A stretch of DNA of 64,000 bases, taken from assembly GCF_900113685.1 (NCBI RefSeq), contig NZ_FOQG01000002.1, positions 124,001 through 188,000 on the forward strand. Reading direction: 5' to 3'. Source of the DNA: Nocardioides psychrotolerans. Its GTDB lineage: Bacteria; Actinomycetota; Actinomycetes; Propionibacteriales; Nocardioidaceae. This document shows, in pieces, positions 46,438 to 54,341 of the stretch. Within the stretch, counting starts at the first letter, position 1, and each line of letters opens with the position of its first letter. The notes under the pieces are model-generated. The model was given only the letters and a program-made list of their open reading frames with translations. It had not been told where the DNA came from and searched no databases. A program made the translations under genes and the position numbers.

Positions 46438-48836
46438 GCGCCCAGCCCGACGCCCAGTCCTGCACCCAGCCCGGCTGCACGGGCACCGTCGCCGACGGCT
46501 ACTGCGACGTCTGTGGCATGGCGGCCGCCCCCGGAGCGGCTGCCGCTGCCGCCTCGGCCACCTCCTCGCCGACGTCCCCCGGGGTCGTGCCCGTCGCGGT
46601 CGCGGCGAGCGACGGCGCCACGTGCACGCAGCCCGGCTGCTCCGGCACGATCGCCGACGGCTACTGCGACACCTGCGGCATGGCCGCGGCGCCCGGTGCC
46701 TCGGCCTCCGTCGCGGCCGCGGTGGGGGAGAGCCAGCCGCTGTCGGGTGGCGAGGTGTCGGTCGCGACGTCGGCCAGCAAGGTGCAGTCGGCCGCGATCG
46801 GGTCGGCCCGTGCCCGCGGCACGTCGTCGACGCGGCGCACCCGCGCCGGCTCGCAGCGCATGCGTGCTGCCCGCCTCGGGGCCGGCCTGACCGTCGTACC
46901 CCCGGCGCCGCCGGTCGACGCGAGCCTGGCGATCAACCCGGACCCGCAGGTGCCGGAGGACAAGCGCAGCTGCTCCAAGTGCGGCACCAAGATCGGTCGC
47001 TCGCGCGACGGCCAGCCGGGGCGCACCGAGGGCTTCTGTCCCCAGTGCGGCCAGGAGTTCTCCTTCTCGCCCAAGCTCCGGCCCGGCGACGTCGTCGGTG
47101 GTCAGTACGAGATGGTCGGCGCCATCGCCCACGGTGGCCTCGGCTGGATCTATCTCGCCAAGGACCGCAACGTCTCCAACCGCTGGGTCGTGCTCAAGGG
47201 CCTGCTCAACTCCGGCGACCCCGACGCCCTCGCCGCGGCGATCGCCGAGCAGCAGTTCCTCGCCCAGGTCGAGCACCCGCTGATCGTCGAGATCTACAAC
47301 TTCGTCACCCACGAGGGCGCCGGCTACATCGTCATGGAGTACGTCGGCGGCAAGTCGCTCAAGCAGATCCTCAAGGCCCGCATGAGCGCCAACAAGGGGG
47401 TCTACGACGCGCTGCCGGTGGACCAGGCGCTGGCCTACCTGCTCGAGGTGCTGCCGGCCTTCCAGTACCTCCACGACCTCGGGCTGGTCTACTGCGACTT
47501 CAAGCCCGACAACCTGATCCAGGTCGGCGACGCGGTCAAGCTGATCGACCTCGGCGGGGTGCGGCGCATCGACGACGAGGAGTCCGCGATCTACGGCACC
47601 GTCGGCTACCAGGCACCCGAGGTGGCCGAGGTCGGGCCGAGCGTGGCCTCCGACATCTACACGATCGGCCGCACGCTGGTCGTGCTGTGCATGGAGTTCC
47701 GCGGCTACCAGGGCACCTACCTCCACACCCTGCCGCCGCCGGTGACCACGCCGCTGTTCGCCCGCTACGACTCGCTCTACTGGCTCATCGCCAAGTGTTG
47801 TGCGGCCGACCCGGGCGACCGGTTCGCCTCGGCCGACGAGCTGCGCACGCAGCTGCTCGGCGTGCTCCGCGAGGTCGTCGCGTCCCGCACCCAGGGGACC
47901 GCGCTCACCTCGGCCGCCTCGCTGCTCTTCGAGCCGCCGGTGACGTCGACCTCTGCCCTCGAGTGGTCGCAGCTGCCGGCCCTGCGCGAGGACACGACCG
48001 ACGACCAGCACGCGTGGCTGGCCACCATCGGGTCCGACGATCCGGCGCAGCGGTTGGAGGACCTCGAGGACGCCCCGGAGAGCAGCGCCGAGGTGTGGCT
48101 CGCCCGCGCCCACGCGGCCCTGGAGCTCCGGGAGCCGGCCCGGGCCCGCGGTTACGCCGCCGACCTGCTCGCCGAGGACCCCTGGGAGTGGCGTGCCCTG
48201 TGGGTCGACGGTCTCGCCGCCTTGCAGCTGGAGGACTGGGACACCGCGAAGGCATCGTTCAACGCGGTCTACCAGCAGGTGCCCGGCGAGCTCGCGCCCA
48301 AGCTCGCGCTGGCCGTCGCCTGCGAGCGTGGTCAGCAGGGCGACGTCGCCGAGGGGCTCTACGCCACGTGCGCCGCGACCGACGCCAACTATGTCGCACC
48401 GGCTGCCTTCGGCATGGCCCGGGTGCGCGCGCGCCGCCACGACATGACCGGCGCGATCGCGGCCCTCGACCAGGTGCCCTCGACCAGCCGTGGCTTCCCG
48501 GAGAGCCGTCAGCTCCGTGCCGACGTGCTGCTCAGCGGTGGCTCGGGCGACCTGGCGCTGCTCGACCAGGCGATGGGCAGCATCGGCTCGGTGCCGCTGG
48601 ACCCGCGCACGCGCGAGACCTACACCGTCAAGATCCTGGCCCAGGCGCTCGACGTGGTGCTGGCCGGAAACGGCCGTCCGGATGCGAGGGTGGGCGAGCA
48701 CCCGGCCACCGAGGCCGGGCTGCGCGAGGGGCTCGAGCGGTCCTACCGGGCGCTGGCGCGTGATGCGGCCGACGTCAAGGCACGCATCGAGCTCGTCAAC
48801 CAGGCCAACGCCGTACGGATGTGGACGCTGACATGA
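46434..48836 (+). CDS. pknG: PknG-type Ser/Thr protein kinase with extra zinc ribbons
   Basis: An 800-residue kinase. Two near-identical zinc ribbons (residues ~10-30 and ~64-84: CTQPGC...GYCDVCG and CTQPGC...GYCDTCG) precede the standard PknG rubredoxin-like module (CSKCG...CPQCG, ~181-205). The kinase domain (~220-480) has a P-loop GAIAHGGLGWIYLA, lysine in WVVLKGLL, catalytic loop YCDFKPDNLI and DLG in place of DFG, as in other PknG proteins. Residues ~520-800 are TPR-like. PknG phosphorylates FHA regulators such as GarA/OdhI that control 2-oxoglutarate metabolism. The doubled N-terminal zinc ribbon is not part of the mycobacterial protein as I know it. Confidence 0.94.
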   Translation: MSAQPDAQSCTQPGCTGTVADGYCDVCGMAAAPGAAAAAASATSSPTSPGVVPVAVAASDGATCTQPGCSGTIADGYCDTCGMAAAPGASASVAAAVGESQPLSGGEVSVATSASKVQSAAIGSARARGTSSTRRTRAGSQRMRAARLGAGLTVVPPAPPVDASLAINPDPQVPEDKRSCSKCGTKIGRSRDGQPGRTEGFCPQCGQEFSFSPKLRPGDVVGGQYEMVGAIAHGGLGWIYLAKDRNVSNRWVVLKGLLNSGDPDALAAAIAEQQFLAQVEHPLIVEIYNFVTHEGAGYIVMEYVGGKSLKQILKARMSANKGVYDALPVDQALAYLLEVLPAFQYLHDLGLVYCDFKPDNLIQVGDAVKLIDLGGVRRIDDEESAIYGTVGYQAPEVAEVGPSVASDIYTIGRTLVVLCMEFRGYQGTYLHTLPPPVTTPLFARYDSLYWLIAKCCAADPGDRFASADELRTQLLGVLREVVASRTQGTALTSAASLLFEPPVTSTSALEWSQLPALREDTTDDQHAWLATIGSDDPAQRLEDLEDAPESSAEVWLARAHAALELREPARARGYAADLLAEDPWEWRALWVDGLAALQLEDWDTAKASFNAVYQQVPGELAPKLALAVACERGQQGDVAEGLYATCAATDANYVAPAAFGMARVRARRHDMTGAIAALDQVPSTSRGFPESRQLRADVLLSGGSGDLALLDQAMGSIGSVPLDPRTRETYTVKILAQALDVVLAGNGRPDARVGEHPATEAGLREGLERSYRALARDAADVKARIELVNQANAVRMWTLT

Positions 48837-50014
48837 CCCAGACCCCCGCCCCGACCCCTGGCCCAACCCCGGGCCCAGGCGCTCAGACCTGCCCGGCCTG
48901 CGCCTCCGCGATGCCGGCCGGCACGTTGTTCTGCGAGAACTGCGGTGCGTCCCTGGGCACGCCCGCTCCGGTCGACCCGAGCGCGCGGCCGGTCTCGTTG
49001 CAGGGTGCCATGCCGGCGGACGGGCCCAGCCCGATCGACGAGGCCGCGCCGATCAGCGCCGCGACCCGGCCGGTCCCGGCGTCGGTCCCGGGGTCGGTCG
49101 CCGCGACCGTGCCCGGGCCGGTGCCGTGCCGCAGCTGCGGCGCCTCGGTCGGTCCTGACGGCTACTGCGAGCAGTGCGGCACGAAGGCGCCCAGCGAGCG
49201 GGACCACTTCCGCGAGGCTCCCGCGGACTGGGTGGCCGGGGTCTGCGACCGCGGCATCCGCCACACCCGCAACGAGGACGCGATGGCGCTGCTCGCCTCG
49301 CCGGTCGCGGGGGAGCGGGCCCTCCTGCTGGTCCTGGACGGCGTCTCCAACACCGATGACTCCCACATCGCCTCGCTCGCCGGGGCCCGCGCGGCGCGCG
49401 ACGTGCTGCGGACCCCGATGCCTCGCGGTCTGGGCACCCCGGTGGCTCGCCTCGCCGCGGTGACCAAGGTCTTCAGCGACGCCGTCGTGGCGGCCAACCA
49501 GGCCGTCGTCGCCTCCACCCCCGAGGGGTCGGTCAACCCGCCGTCGGCCACGTTCGTGTGCGTGGTGGTCGAGGGCGGCACCCTGTCCTTCGCCAACGTC
49601 GGTGACTCGCGCGCCTATTGGCTGCCCGACGGCGCACCCGGTGTCCAGCTCTCGGTCGACGACTCGGTCGCGCAGCAGATGATCGCCTCGGGGATCCCCC
49701 GCGCCCAGGCGGAGACGTCACCCCAGGCGCACGCGATCACCAAGTGGCTCGGCCGCGACGCCGGCGACATCACCCCGCGGGTGGGCGAGCTCGAGGTGGT
49801 CGGACCCGGCTGGGTCCTGGTCTGCTCCGACGGGCTGTGGAACTACGCCTCGGAGCCGGAGGCGCTGCAGGAGCAGATCCGGCTCAGCGGCGCGAGAGAC
49901 CCCGCGACCCTGGCGCTCGCGCTCACCGACTTCGCCAACGCCCAGGGCGGGATCGACAACATCACCACCACGCTCGCACGCGTGGTCGCACCCCAGGAGG
50001 AGACCCATGGCTGA
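48833..50014 (+). CDS. PP2C-family Ser/Thr phosphatase with zinc ribbons
   Basis: A 393-residue protein. Two zinc ribbons (CPACASAM...FCENCG at ~15-35; CRSCGASV...YCEQCG at ~99-117) lead into a PP2C domain: CDRGIRHTRNEDAMAL, LLVLDGVSNTDD (metal Asp), VVVEGGTLSFANVGDSRAYWL, SDGLWNYAS and GGIDNITTTLARV. It is the likely reverser of the kinase encoded just upstream. The ATG at 48833 overlaps the pknG stop; an in-frame ATG 12 bases upstream is less likely. Confidence 0.92.
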   Translation: MTQTPAPTPGPTPGPGAQTCPACASAMPAGTLFCENCGASLGTPAPVDPSARPVSLQGAMPADGPSPIDEAAPISAATRPVPASVPGSVAATVPGPVPCRSCGASVGPDGYCEQCGTKAPSERDHFREAPADWVAGVCDRGIRHTRNEDAMALLASPVAGERALLLVLDGVSNTDDSHIASLAGARAARDVLRTPMPRGLGTPVARLAAVTKVFSDAVVAANQAVVASTPEGSVNPPSATFVCVVVEGGTLSFANVGDSRAYWLPDGAPGVQLSVDDSVAQQMIASGIPRAQAETSPQAHAITKWLGRDAGDITPRVGELEVVGPGWVLVCSDGLWNYASEPEALQEQIRLSGARDPATLALALTDFANAQGGIDNITTTLARVVAPQEETHG

Positions 50015-51284
50015 GTTCACCGCCGCCGTCTACCAGAACGAGTTCCTGCCCGACGGGGGCACCGACGTCAACGCGATCGTCACCGTGACCTGTGCCGGCG
50101 CTGGGACGGCCGGCCAGTCCGGCGGGGGAGCGGCCGGCGAGATCATCATCGTCGACACCTCAGGCTCCATGGGGCCGCAGACGATGGCCGCCGCCAAGCA
50201 GGCCGCGCAGGCCGCGCTCGCGGAGATCCTCGACGGCACGTGGTTCGCCGTGATCGCCGGCTCCGACCGGGCGATGCTCGCCTACCCCCAGGTCTCCTCG
50301 GGACCCGGCCTCGTGGCCATGGACGCGCGCACCCGTGAGGAGGCGCGGGCCGCCATCGGGCGCTTCGTCGGCAGTGGTGGCACCGCGATCGGCACCTGGC
50401 TCGACCTCGCCGGCACGCTCTTCGCCTCCGTCCCCGGGGTCACCCAGAAGCACGCGATCCTGCTCACCGACGGCGAGAACCGCGAGCAGCCCGGGGCGCT
50501 CGACGCCGCCATCCGGCGCGCCACCGGCATGTTCCAGTGCGACTGCCGGGGTGCCGGCACCGACTGGCAGGTCGAGGAGGTGCGCCGGATCTCCCAGGCG
50601 CTCCTCGGCACCGTCGACATCATCCCGGAGCCCTCGCAGATGCAGGCGCAGTTCGAGGAGATGATGCGCAGCTCGATGGCACGCGGTGTCTCCGACGCCC
50701 AGCTGCGTGTGTGGACGCCCCAGGGTGCGCAGGTGCTGTTCGTGCGTCAGGTCGCACCGACCGTCGAGGACCTCACCGACCGCCGGGTCGTGGTCAACCC
50801 GCTCACCGGCGCCTATCCCACCGGCGCGTGGGCTGACGAGTCCCGCGACTACCACGTGGCGGTCCGGGTCGCAGCCAAGGCGATCGGGCAGGAGCAGCTC
50901 GCCGCGCGCGTCCAGGTCGCCCTGGGCGACAACGTCGCCGCGCAGGCGCTGGTCAAGGCGACCTGGTCCAACAACTCCGAGCTCACCACGCGCATCGACC
51001 AGCAGGTCGCCCACTACACCGGGCAGACCGAGCTGGCCTCGATGATCCAGGAGGGGTTGGCCGCCAAGGCCGCCGGTGATGCGGCGACCGCGACGACCAA
51101 GCTGGGGCGCGCCGTACAGCTCGCGGCCGAGACGGGCAACGACGAGGCGACCTCCAAGCTGCGCAAGGTCGTCGACATCGACGACGAGAAGGAAGGCACC
51201 GTCCGGCTCAAGGCGGCGGTCCAGAAGGCTGACGAGATGGCCCTCGACACCGCCTCCACCAAGACCACCCGGATCAAGAAGTGA
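50007..51284 (+). CDS. VWA-domain protein (TerY-like)
   Basis: A 425-residue soluble protein with a von Willebrand A domain (~40-240). The MIDAS DTSGSMGP is at ~49-56, a second site lies in GGTAIGTWL, and LLTDGENREQPG provides the third metal-contact region. The C-terminal half contains a beta-rich segment (~225-330) and a helical tail rich in Lys/Ala. It overlaps the phosphatase by 8 bases. The combination of VWA, PP2C and kinase in one operon matches the TerY-P triad described for Ter stress systems. Confidence 0.9.
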   Translation: MAEFTAAVYQNEFLPDGGTDVNAIVTVTCAGAGTAGQSGGGAAGEIIIVDTSGSMGPQTMAAAKQAAQAALAEILDGTWFAVIAGSDRAMLAYPQVSSGPGLVAMDARTREEARAAIGRFVGSGGTAIGTWLDLAGTLFASVPGVTQKHAILLTDGENREQPGALDAAIRRATGMFQCDCRGAGTDWQVEEVRRISQALLGTVDIIPEPSQMQAQFEEMMRSSMARGVSDAQLRVWTPQGAQVLFVRQVAPTVEDLTDRRVVVNPLTGAYPTGAWADESRDYHVAVRVAAKAIGQEQLAARVQVALGDNVAAQALVKATWSNNSELTTRIDQQVAHYTGQTELASMIQEGLAAKAAGDAATATTKLGRAVQLAAETGNDEATSKLRKVVDIDDEKEGTVRLKAAVQKADEMALDTASTKTTRIKK

Positions 51285-52036
51285 ACGTCTGCCCCGCGGG
51301 CCACGACACCGCCGCGACCGATTACTGCGACGTCTGCGGGATCGCGATGGGGGCGGCGCCGGCTGCCTCGTCCGCTGCTCCCGGGTCTGCGCCCGTTCCG
51401 GCCGAGGCGACGGCGACCATGCCCACGTCGTCGGCGACCTGCCCGCACTGCTCCACGGTCAACCCGGCCAACGCGCTGTTCTGCGAGGCGTGCGGCTACG
51501 ACTTCACGACCGGCACGATGCCGCGCCCGCTCACCCCACCGCTCACCCCGCCTACGGCGTCTGCCGCTGCCGCTGCCGCTCCCGCCGCTCCGGTAGCGCC
51601 GGCCGACCCCAACCCCGCGCCGGCGCTGGCCGACTCCTGGGTGGCGGAGGTCTGGATCGACCCTGACTGGTACACCGACCAGAAGTCGACCGACCCCCTG
51701 CCCTCACCCGGCCTCCCGGTCGTGGTGTCCCTCAAGCACACCTCGATCCTGATCGGTCGCGCCTCCCGCAGCCGCAACATCACCCCCGACATCGACCTCT
51801 CCTCCGACAACGGCATCAGCCGGCGTCACGCGCAGCTGACGACGGATGGCACCCGCTGGTGGGTCGAGGACCTCGGCTCCTCCAACGGCACCTACGTCGG
51901 CAGCTCCGTCGGCCCGCTCCCCGGGACGCCGGTCCCGCCGGGGCAGAAGAAGGAGATCGCCGGCGGCGACCGGGTCTACGTCGGCGCCTGGACCCGGATC
52001 GTCGTACGACGTGCGACGGACGGCGAAGTGCCATGA
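51281..52036 (+). CDS. FHA-domain protein with zinc ribbons
   Basis: A 251-residue protein with two N-terminal zinc ribbons (CPAGHDTAATDYCDVCG, ~3-19; CPHCSTVNPANALFCEACG, ~52-70), a Pro/Ala linker, and a C-terminal FHA domain (~150-245) with the phosphothreonine-binding pattern IGRASRSR, SRRHAQL and SSNGTYVG. It is the likely phospho-target or phospho-reader of the PknG in this operon, in place of a GarA/OdhI partner. Its stop codon falls inside a perfect hairpin. Confidence 0.93.
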   Translation: MNVCPAGHDTAATDYCDVCGIAMGAAPAASSAAPGSAPVPAEATATMPTSSATCPHCSTVNPANALFCEACGYDFTTGTMPRPLTPPLTPPTASAAAAAAPAAPVAPADPNPAPALADSWVAEVWIDPDWYTDQKSTDPLPSPGLPVVVSLKHTSILIGRASRSRNITPDIDLSSDNGISRRHAQLTTDGTRWWVEDLGSSNGTYVGSSVGPLPGTPVPPGQKKEIAGGDRVYVGAWTRIVVRRATDGEVP

Positions 52037-52049
52037 CTTCGTCATGGCA
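52029..52049 (+). terminator. Hairpin at the end of the PknG operon
   Basis: TGCCATGAC (52029-52037) and GTCATGGCA (52041-52049) form a perfect 9-bp stem with a TTC loop, spanning the FHA gene stop codon. Weak T-richness follows, so termination is possible but not proven. Confidence 0.45.
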
Positions 52050-52094
52050 TTGGGAGGACTCGCTTCGCTCGTACTCCCGGGACGCTGGTCGGTC

Positions 52095-52661
52095 TTAACG
52101 CCGCGTGGCGATGAGGGTGGAGGCGTCGGAGGCGACCATGACCTCGACGGTCGTGAAGCGCTCGTCGGTGAGCCACTGCTCGCGCAGAGTGTCGACGCGA
52201 CCGGCGGAGATGGGGGGCCACACCTCGCACGGGGTGAAGTCGTCGAGAACGACGATGCCTCCCGGCTCGACCAGGTCGGCGACGGCGTCGACGCCGACCT
52301 CGCCCGGCTGACCCGAGTCGAGGAACAGCAACGAGAACGGGCCCTTGTCGAGGAGCGTGGACCAGTCGGCCGCGAGCACCTCGACCTGGGGGTCGTCGAC
52401 GAAGATCTCGGCGGCCGCGGTGGCCAGCTTGGCGTTGAGCTCGGCGCTGATGATCTTCGCGTCACCACGGACGCCGGAGCGCAGCCAGGCGGTGCCGACC
52501 CCGCACCCGGTGCCGAACTCCGCCATCGTGCCCTCGCGGGTAGCGGCCAGGGTGGCCAGCAGACGGCCGGTCTCGTTGCGGCAGAAGGAGACATATCCGG
52601 CCTTGCGGGAGACGGCGAAGGCGCGGTGCACCACGTCGGGGAGGTCAGGCCGGGCGCTCAT
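52095..52661 (-). CDS. Class I SAM-dependent methyltransferase (O-methyltransferase type)
   Basis: A 188-residue methyltransferase with SAM motif I AEFGTGCGVGTAWL (~47-60), acidic residue after strand 2 (IISAELNAKL), and LLFLDSGQPGEVGVDAVADLVEPGGIVVLDD, typical of small O-methyltransferases. The substrate is unknown. It is on the opposite strand to its neighbours and shares no operon. Confidence 0.85.
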   Translation of the reverse strand: MSARPDLPDVVHRAFAVSRKAGYVSFCRNETGRLLATLAATREGTMAEFGTGCGVGTAWLRSGVRGDAKIISAELNAKLATAAAEIFVDDPQVEVLAADWSTLLDKGPFSLLFLDSGQPGEVGVDAVADLVEPGGIVVLDDFTPCEVWPPISAGRVDTLREQWLTDERFTTVEVMVASDASTLIATRR

Positions 52662-52745
52662 GGAGCGAGTCTTTCATCATGGGACGCGTATCTCGGCATG
52701 TGGACACATCGTGAAAGGCCATGGCCGGGGGATGACGGCTGCTCC

Positions 52746-52751
52746 TAGACT
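52746..52751 (+). promoter_or_regulatory. -10 element before the leuB-region leader peptide
   Basis: TAGACT, 9 nt upstream of the small ORF at 52761. Confidence 0.4.
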
Positions 52752-52760
52752 GACGCCATC

Positions 52761-52805
52761 ATGCGGAGCGTTTTCGTAATTATCGAACGCCGCGGCGAGG
52801 CCTAG
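52761..52805 (+). CDS. Probable Val/Ile leader peptide upstream of leuB (14 aa)
   Basis: ATG CGG AGC GTT TTC GTA ATT ATC encodes MRSVFVIIERRGEA, with two Val and two consecutive Ile codons. GTA and ATT are rare in this GC-rich genome. It follows a TAGACT -10 box and lies ~400 bases before leuB with no intervening large gene. Hairpins follow (GCAGT/ACTGC at 52806-52819; AAGAGGCC/GGTCTCTT near 52824-52862), but I see no U-tract terminator, so the control mechanism, if any, is not the standard one. Confidence 0.5.
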   Translation: MRSVFVIIERRGEA

Positions 52806-53030
52806 CAGTCACCACTGCTTACAAGAGGCCACCTCGTCGCGGTGTGCGTCGTGCGGTCTCTTGCCCAGTCTCTCGCTCCGCCGCAGGATCCCGATCAGCC
52901 ACCGCGCGATCCGCATCCTGCTTCGGTCAGCTCCTCTCACGCGATCCGTGAGCCCGCACCCACCTGCGGCGGGGCGACGACGACCCTCTCTCTCACCTCT
53001 GCCGAGCACGAGATCCACAGGAGATCCGCC
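52806..53030 (+). other. Untranslated leader between the leader peptide and the 41-aa ORF
   Basis: About 225 bases with several short inverted repeats (GCAGT/ACTGC; CACG/CGTG around 52939-52951) and repeated GCGATCCG/GATCC words, but no convincing longer gene or terminator. A GTG at 52842 is in frame with the downstream small ORF, but its predicted extension lacks the expected codon pattern. Confidence 0.4.
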
Positions 53031-53156
53031 ATGTACGACATGTACCCCGAGTGGGGCCCGGCCCAGCACAACCCCGAGAACCCGCGCAGCCACGAGGCCG
53101 TCCAGGCGTCGCTTGACCTGCGAGACAACGGCGGCCAGCGCCCGGACGACAACTAA
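53031..53156 (+). CDS. Small 41-aa protein upstream of leuB
   Basis: [12 protein letters not shown] begins after a good ribosome-binding site (ACAGGAG, 7 nt spacing). The rest is polar and acidic ([22 protein letters not shown]). It ends 11 bases before leuB, and its TAA stop is part of the leuB -10 box. No family recognised. The strong RBS, in contrast to the leaderless genes around it, supports translation. Confidence 0.55.
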   Translation: MYDMYPEWGPAQHNPENPRSHEAVQASLDLRDNGGQRPDDN

Positions 53157-53159
53157 CGT
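53154..53159 (+). promoter_or_regulatory. leuB promoter (-10 element)
   Basis: TAACGT lies 8 nt upstream of the leuB ATG. The sequence around it (ACTAACGT, then a CTCC-rich run, then ATG) is almost the same as that at ilvE (54328-54333), suggesting paired control of the two genes. Confidence 0.5.
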
Positions 53160-53167
53160 CTCCCTCC

Positions 53168-54253
53168 ATGACCACCTCTGACTCCCACGCGTCCCCATCG
53201 GGGGGCACCCTCAAGCTCGCCGTCATCCCTGGCGACGGGATCGGCCAGGAGGTCACTGCCGAGGCCCTGAAGGTCCTCGAGGTGGCGGCCCCGGCCGACG
53301 TGAAGTTCGAGACGACCCGCTACGACCTCGGTGCCGAGCGTTACCTCGCGACCGGCGAGGTGCTGCCCGACTCCGTGCTCGCCGAGATCCGCGAGCACGA
53401 CGCGATCCTGCTGGGGGCGGTCGGTGGCAAGCCCAACGACCCCAACCTGCCGCCGGGCATCCTCGAGCGCGGGCTGCTGCTGCGCCTGCGCTTCGAGCTC
53501 GACCACTACGTCAACCTGCGACCGTCCCGCATCTTCCCCGGTGTCGTCTCTCCCTTGGCCAACCCGGGGGACGTCGACTTCGTGGTCGTCCGAGAGGGCA
53601 CCGAGGGTCCCTACACGGGCAACGGCGGCGCCCTGCGCGTCGGCACCCCGCACGAGATCGCCACCGAGGTCTCGGTCAACACCGCCTTCGGTGTCGAGCG
53701 GGTCGTGCGGGACGCGTTCTCCCGGGCGCAGCGCCGACCGCGCCAGAAGCTGACGCTGGTCCACAAGACCAACGTGCTCGTCAATGCAGGGGCCGTGTGG
53801 TGGCGCCTGACCCAGGAGGTCGCCCGCGAGTTCCCCGAGGTCACGGTGGACTACATGCACGTCGACGCGGCGATGATCTTCATGACGACCGACCCGTCAC
53901 GCTTCGACGTGATCGTCACCGACAACCTCTTCGGTGACATCATCACCGACCTCGCAGCCGCCATCACCGGTGGCATCGGCCTGGCGGCCTCGGGCAACGT
54001 CAACCCCGACCGCACCACGCCGAGCATGTTCGAGCCCGTGCACGGCTCGGCTCCCGACATTGCAGGCCAGCAGAAGGCGGACCCGACCGCAGCGATCCTG
54101 TCGGTCAGCCTGTTGCTCGACCACCTCGGCCACACCGAGGCTGCCGCGGTCGTCGAGGCCGCGGTCATCGCCGACCTCGCCGAGCGCGACGTCGCGACCA
54201 CTCGTCGTACGGCCGAGGTAGGCGACGCGATCGCGGCCCGCGTAGGCGGCTGA
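53168..54253 (+). CDS. leuB: 3-isopropylmalate dehydrogenase
   Basis: A 361-residue NAD-dependent decarboxylating dehydrogenase of leucine synthesis. Landmarks are [13 protein letters not shown] at the start, [15 protein letters not shown], the catalytic Lys/Tyr region LVHKTNVL, metal-binding Asp in [23 protein letters not shown] and [16 protein letters not shown]. The ATG is preceded by a TAACGT box with an 8-nt gap. leuA, leuC and leuD are not in the window. Confidence 0.96.
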   Translation: MTTSDSHASPSGGTLKLAVIPGDGIGQEVTAEALKVLEVAAPADVKFETTRYDLGAERYLATGEVLPDSVLAEIREHDAILLGAVGGKPNDPNLPPGILERGLLLRLRFELDHYVNLRPSRIFPGVVSPLANPGDVDFVVVREGTEGPYTGNGGALRVGTPHEIATEVSVNTAFGVERVVRDAFSRAQRRPRQKLTLVHKTNVLVNAGAVWWRLTQEVAREFPEVTVDYMHVDAAMIFMTTDPSRFDVIVTDNLFGDIITDLAAAITGGIGLAASGNVNPDRTTPSMFEPVHGSAPDIAGQQKADPTAAILSVSLLLDHLGHTEAAAVVEAAVIADLAERDVATTRRTAEVGDAIAARVGG

Positions 54254-54273
54254 CGCCTGCCCCACCCTTCGTC

Positions 54274-54306
54274 GGACGCCGGGCACGCACTGCGTGCTCG
54301 GCGTCC
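54274..54306 (+). terminator. Hairpin after leuB
   Basis: GGACGCCGGGCACG pairs with CGTGCTCGGCGTCC across a short loop (one G-U pair) 21 bases after the leuB stop. Only a weak TTT follows. Confidence 0.55.
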
Positions 54307-54327
54307 GCCATTTCCGGAAAGGTCGAC

Positions 54328-54333
54328 TAACGT
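54328..54333 (+). promoter_or_regulatory. ilvE promoter (-10 element)
   Basis: TAACGT with an 8-nt gap to the ilvE ATG; matches the leuB start region. Confidence 0.5.
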
Positions 54334-54341
54334 TGCCTCCC

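Noticed and set aside
52761..53030. T-box riboswitch upstream of leuB
   Set aside because: No T-box sequence or specifier-loop layout is visible; a short Val/Ile ORF is the simpler reading.
52842..53030. N-terminal extension of the 41-aa protein from a GTG at 52842
   Set aside because: The extension lacks the local codon pattern and there is a strong ribosome-binding site just before the internal ATG.
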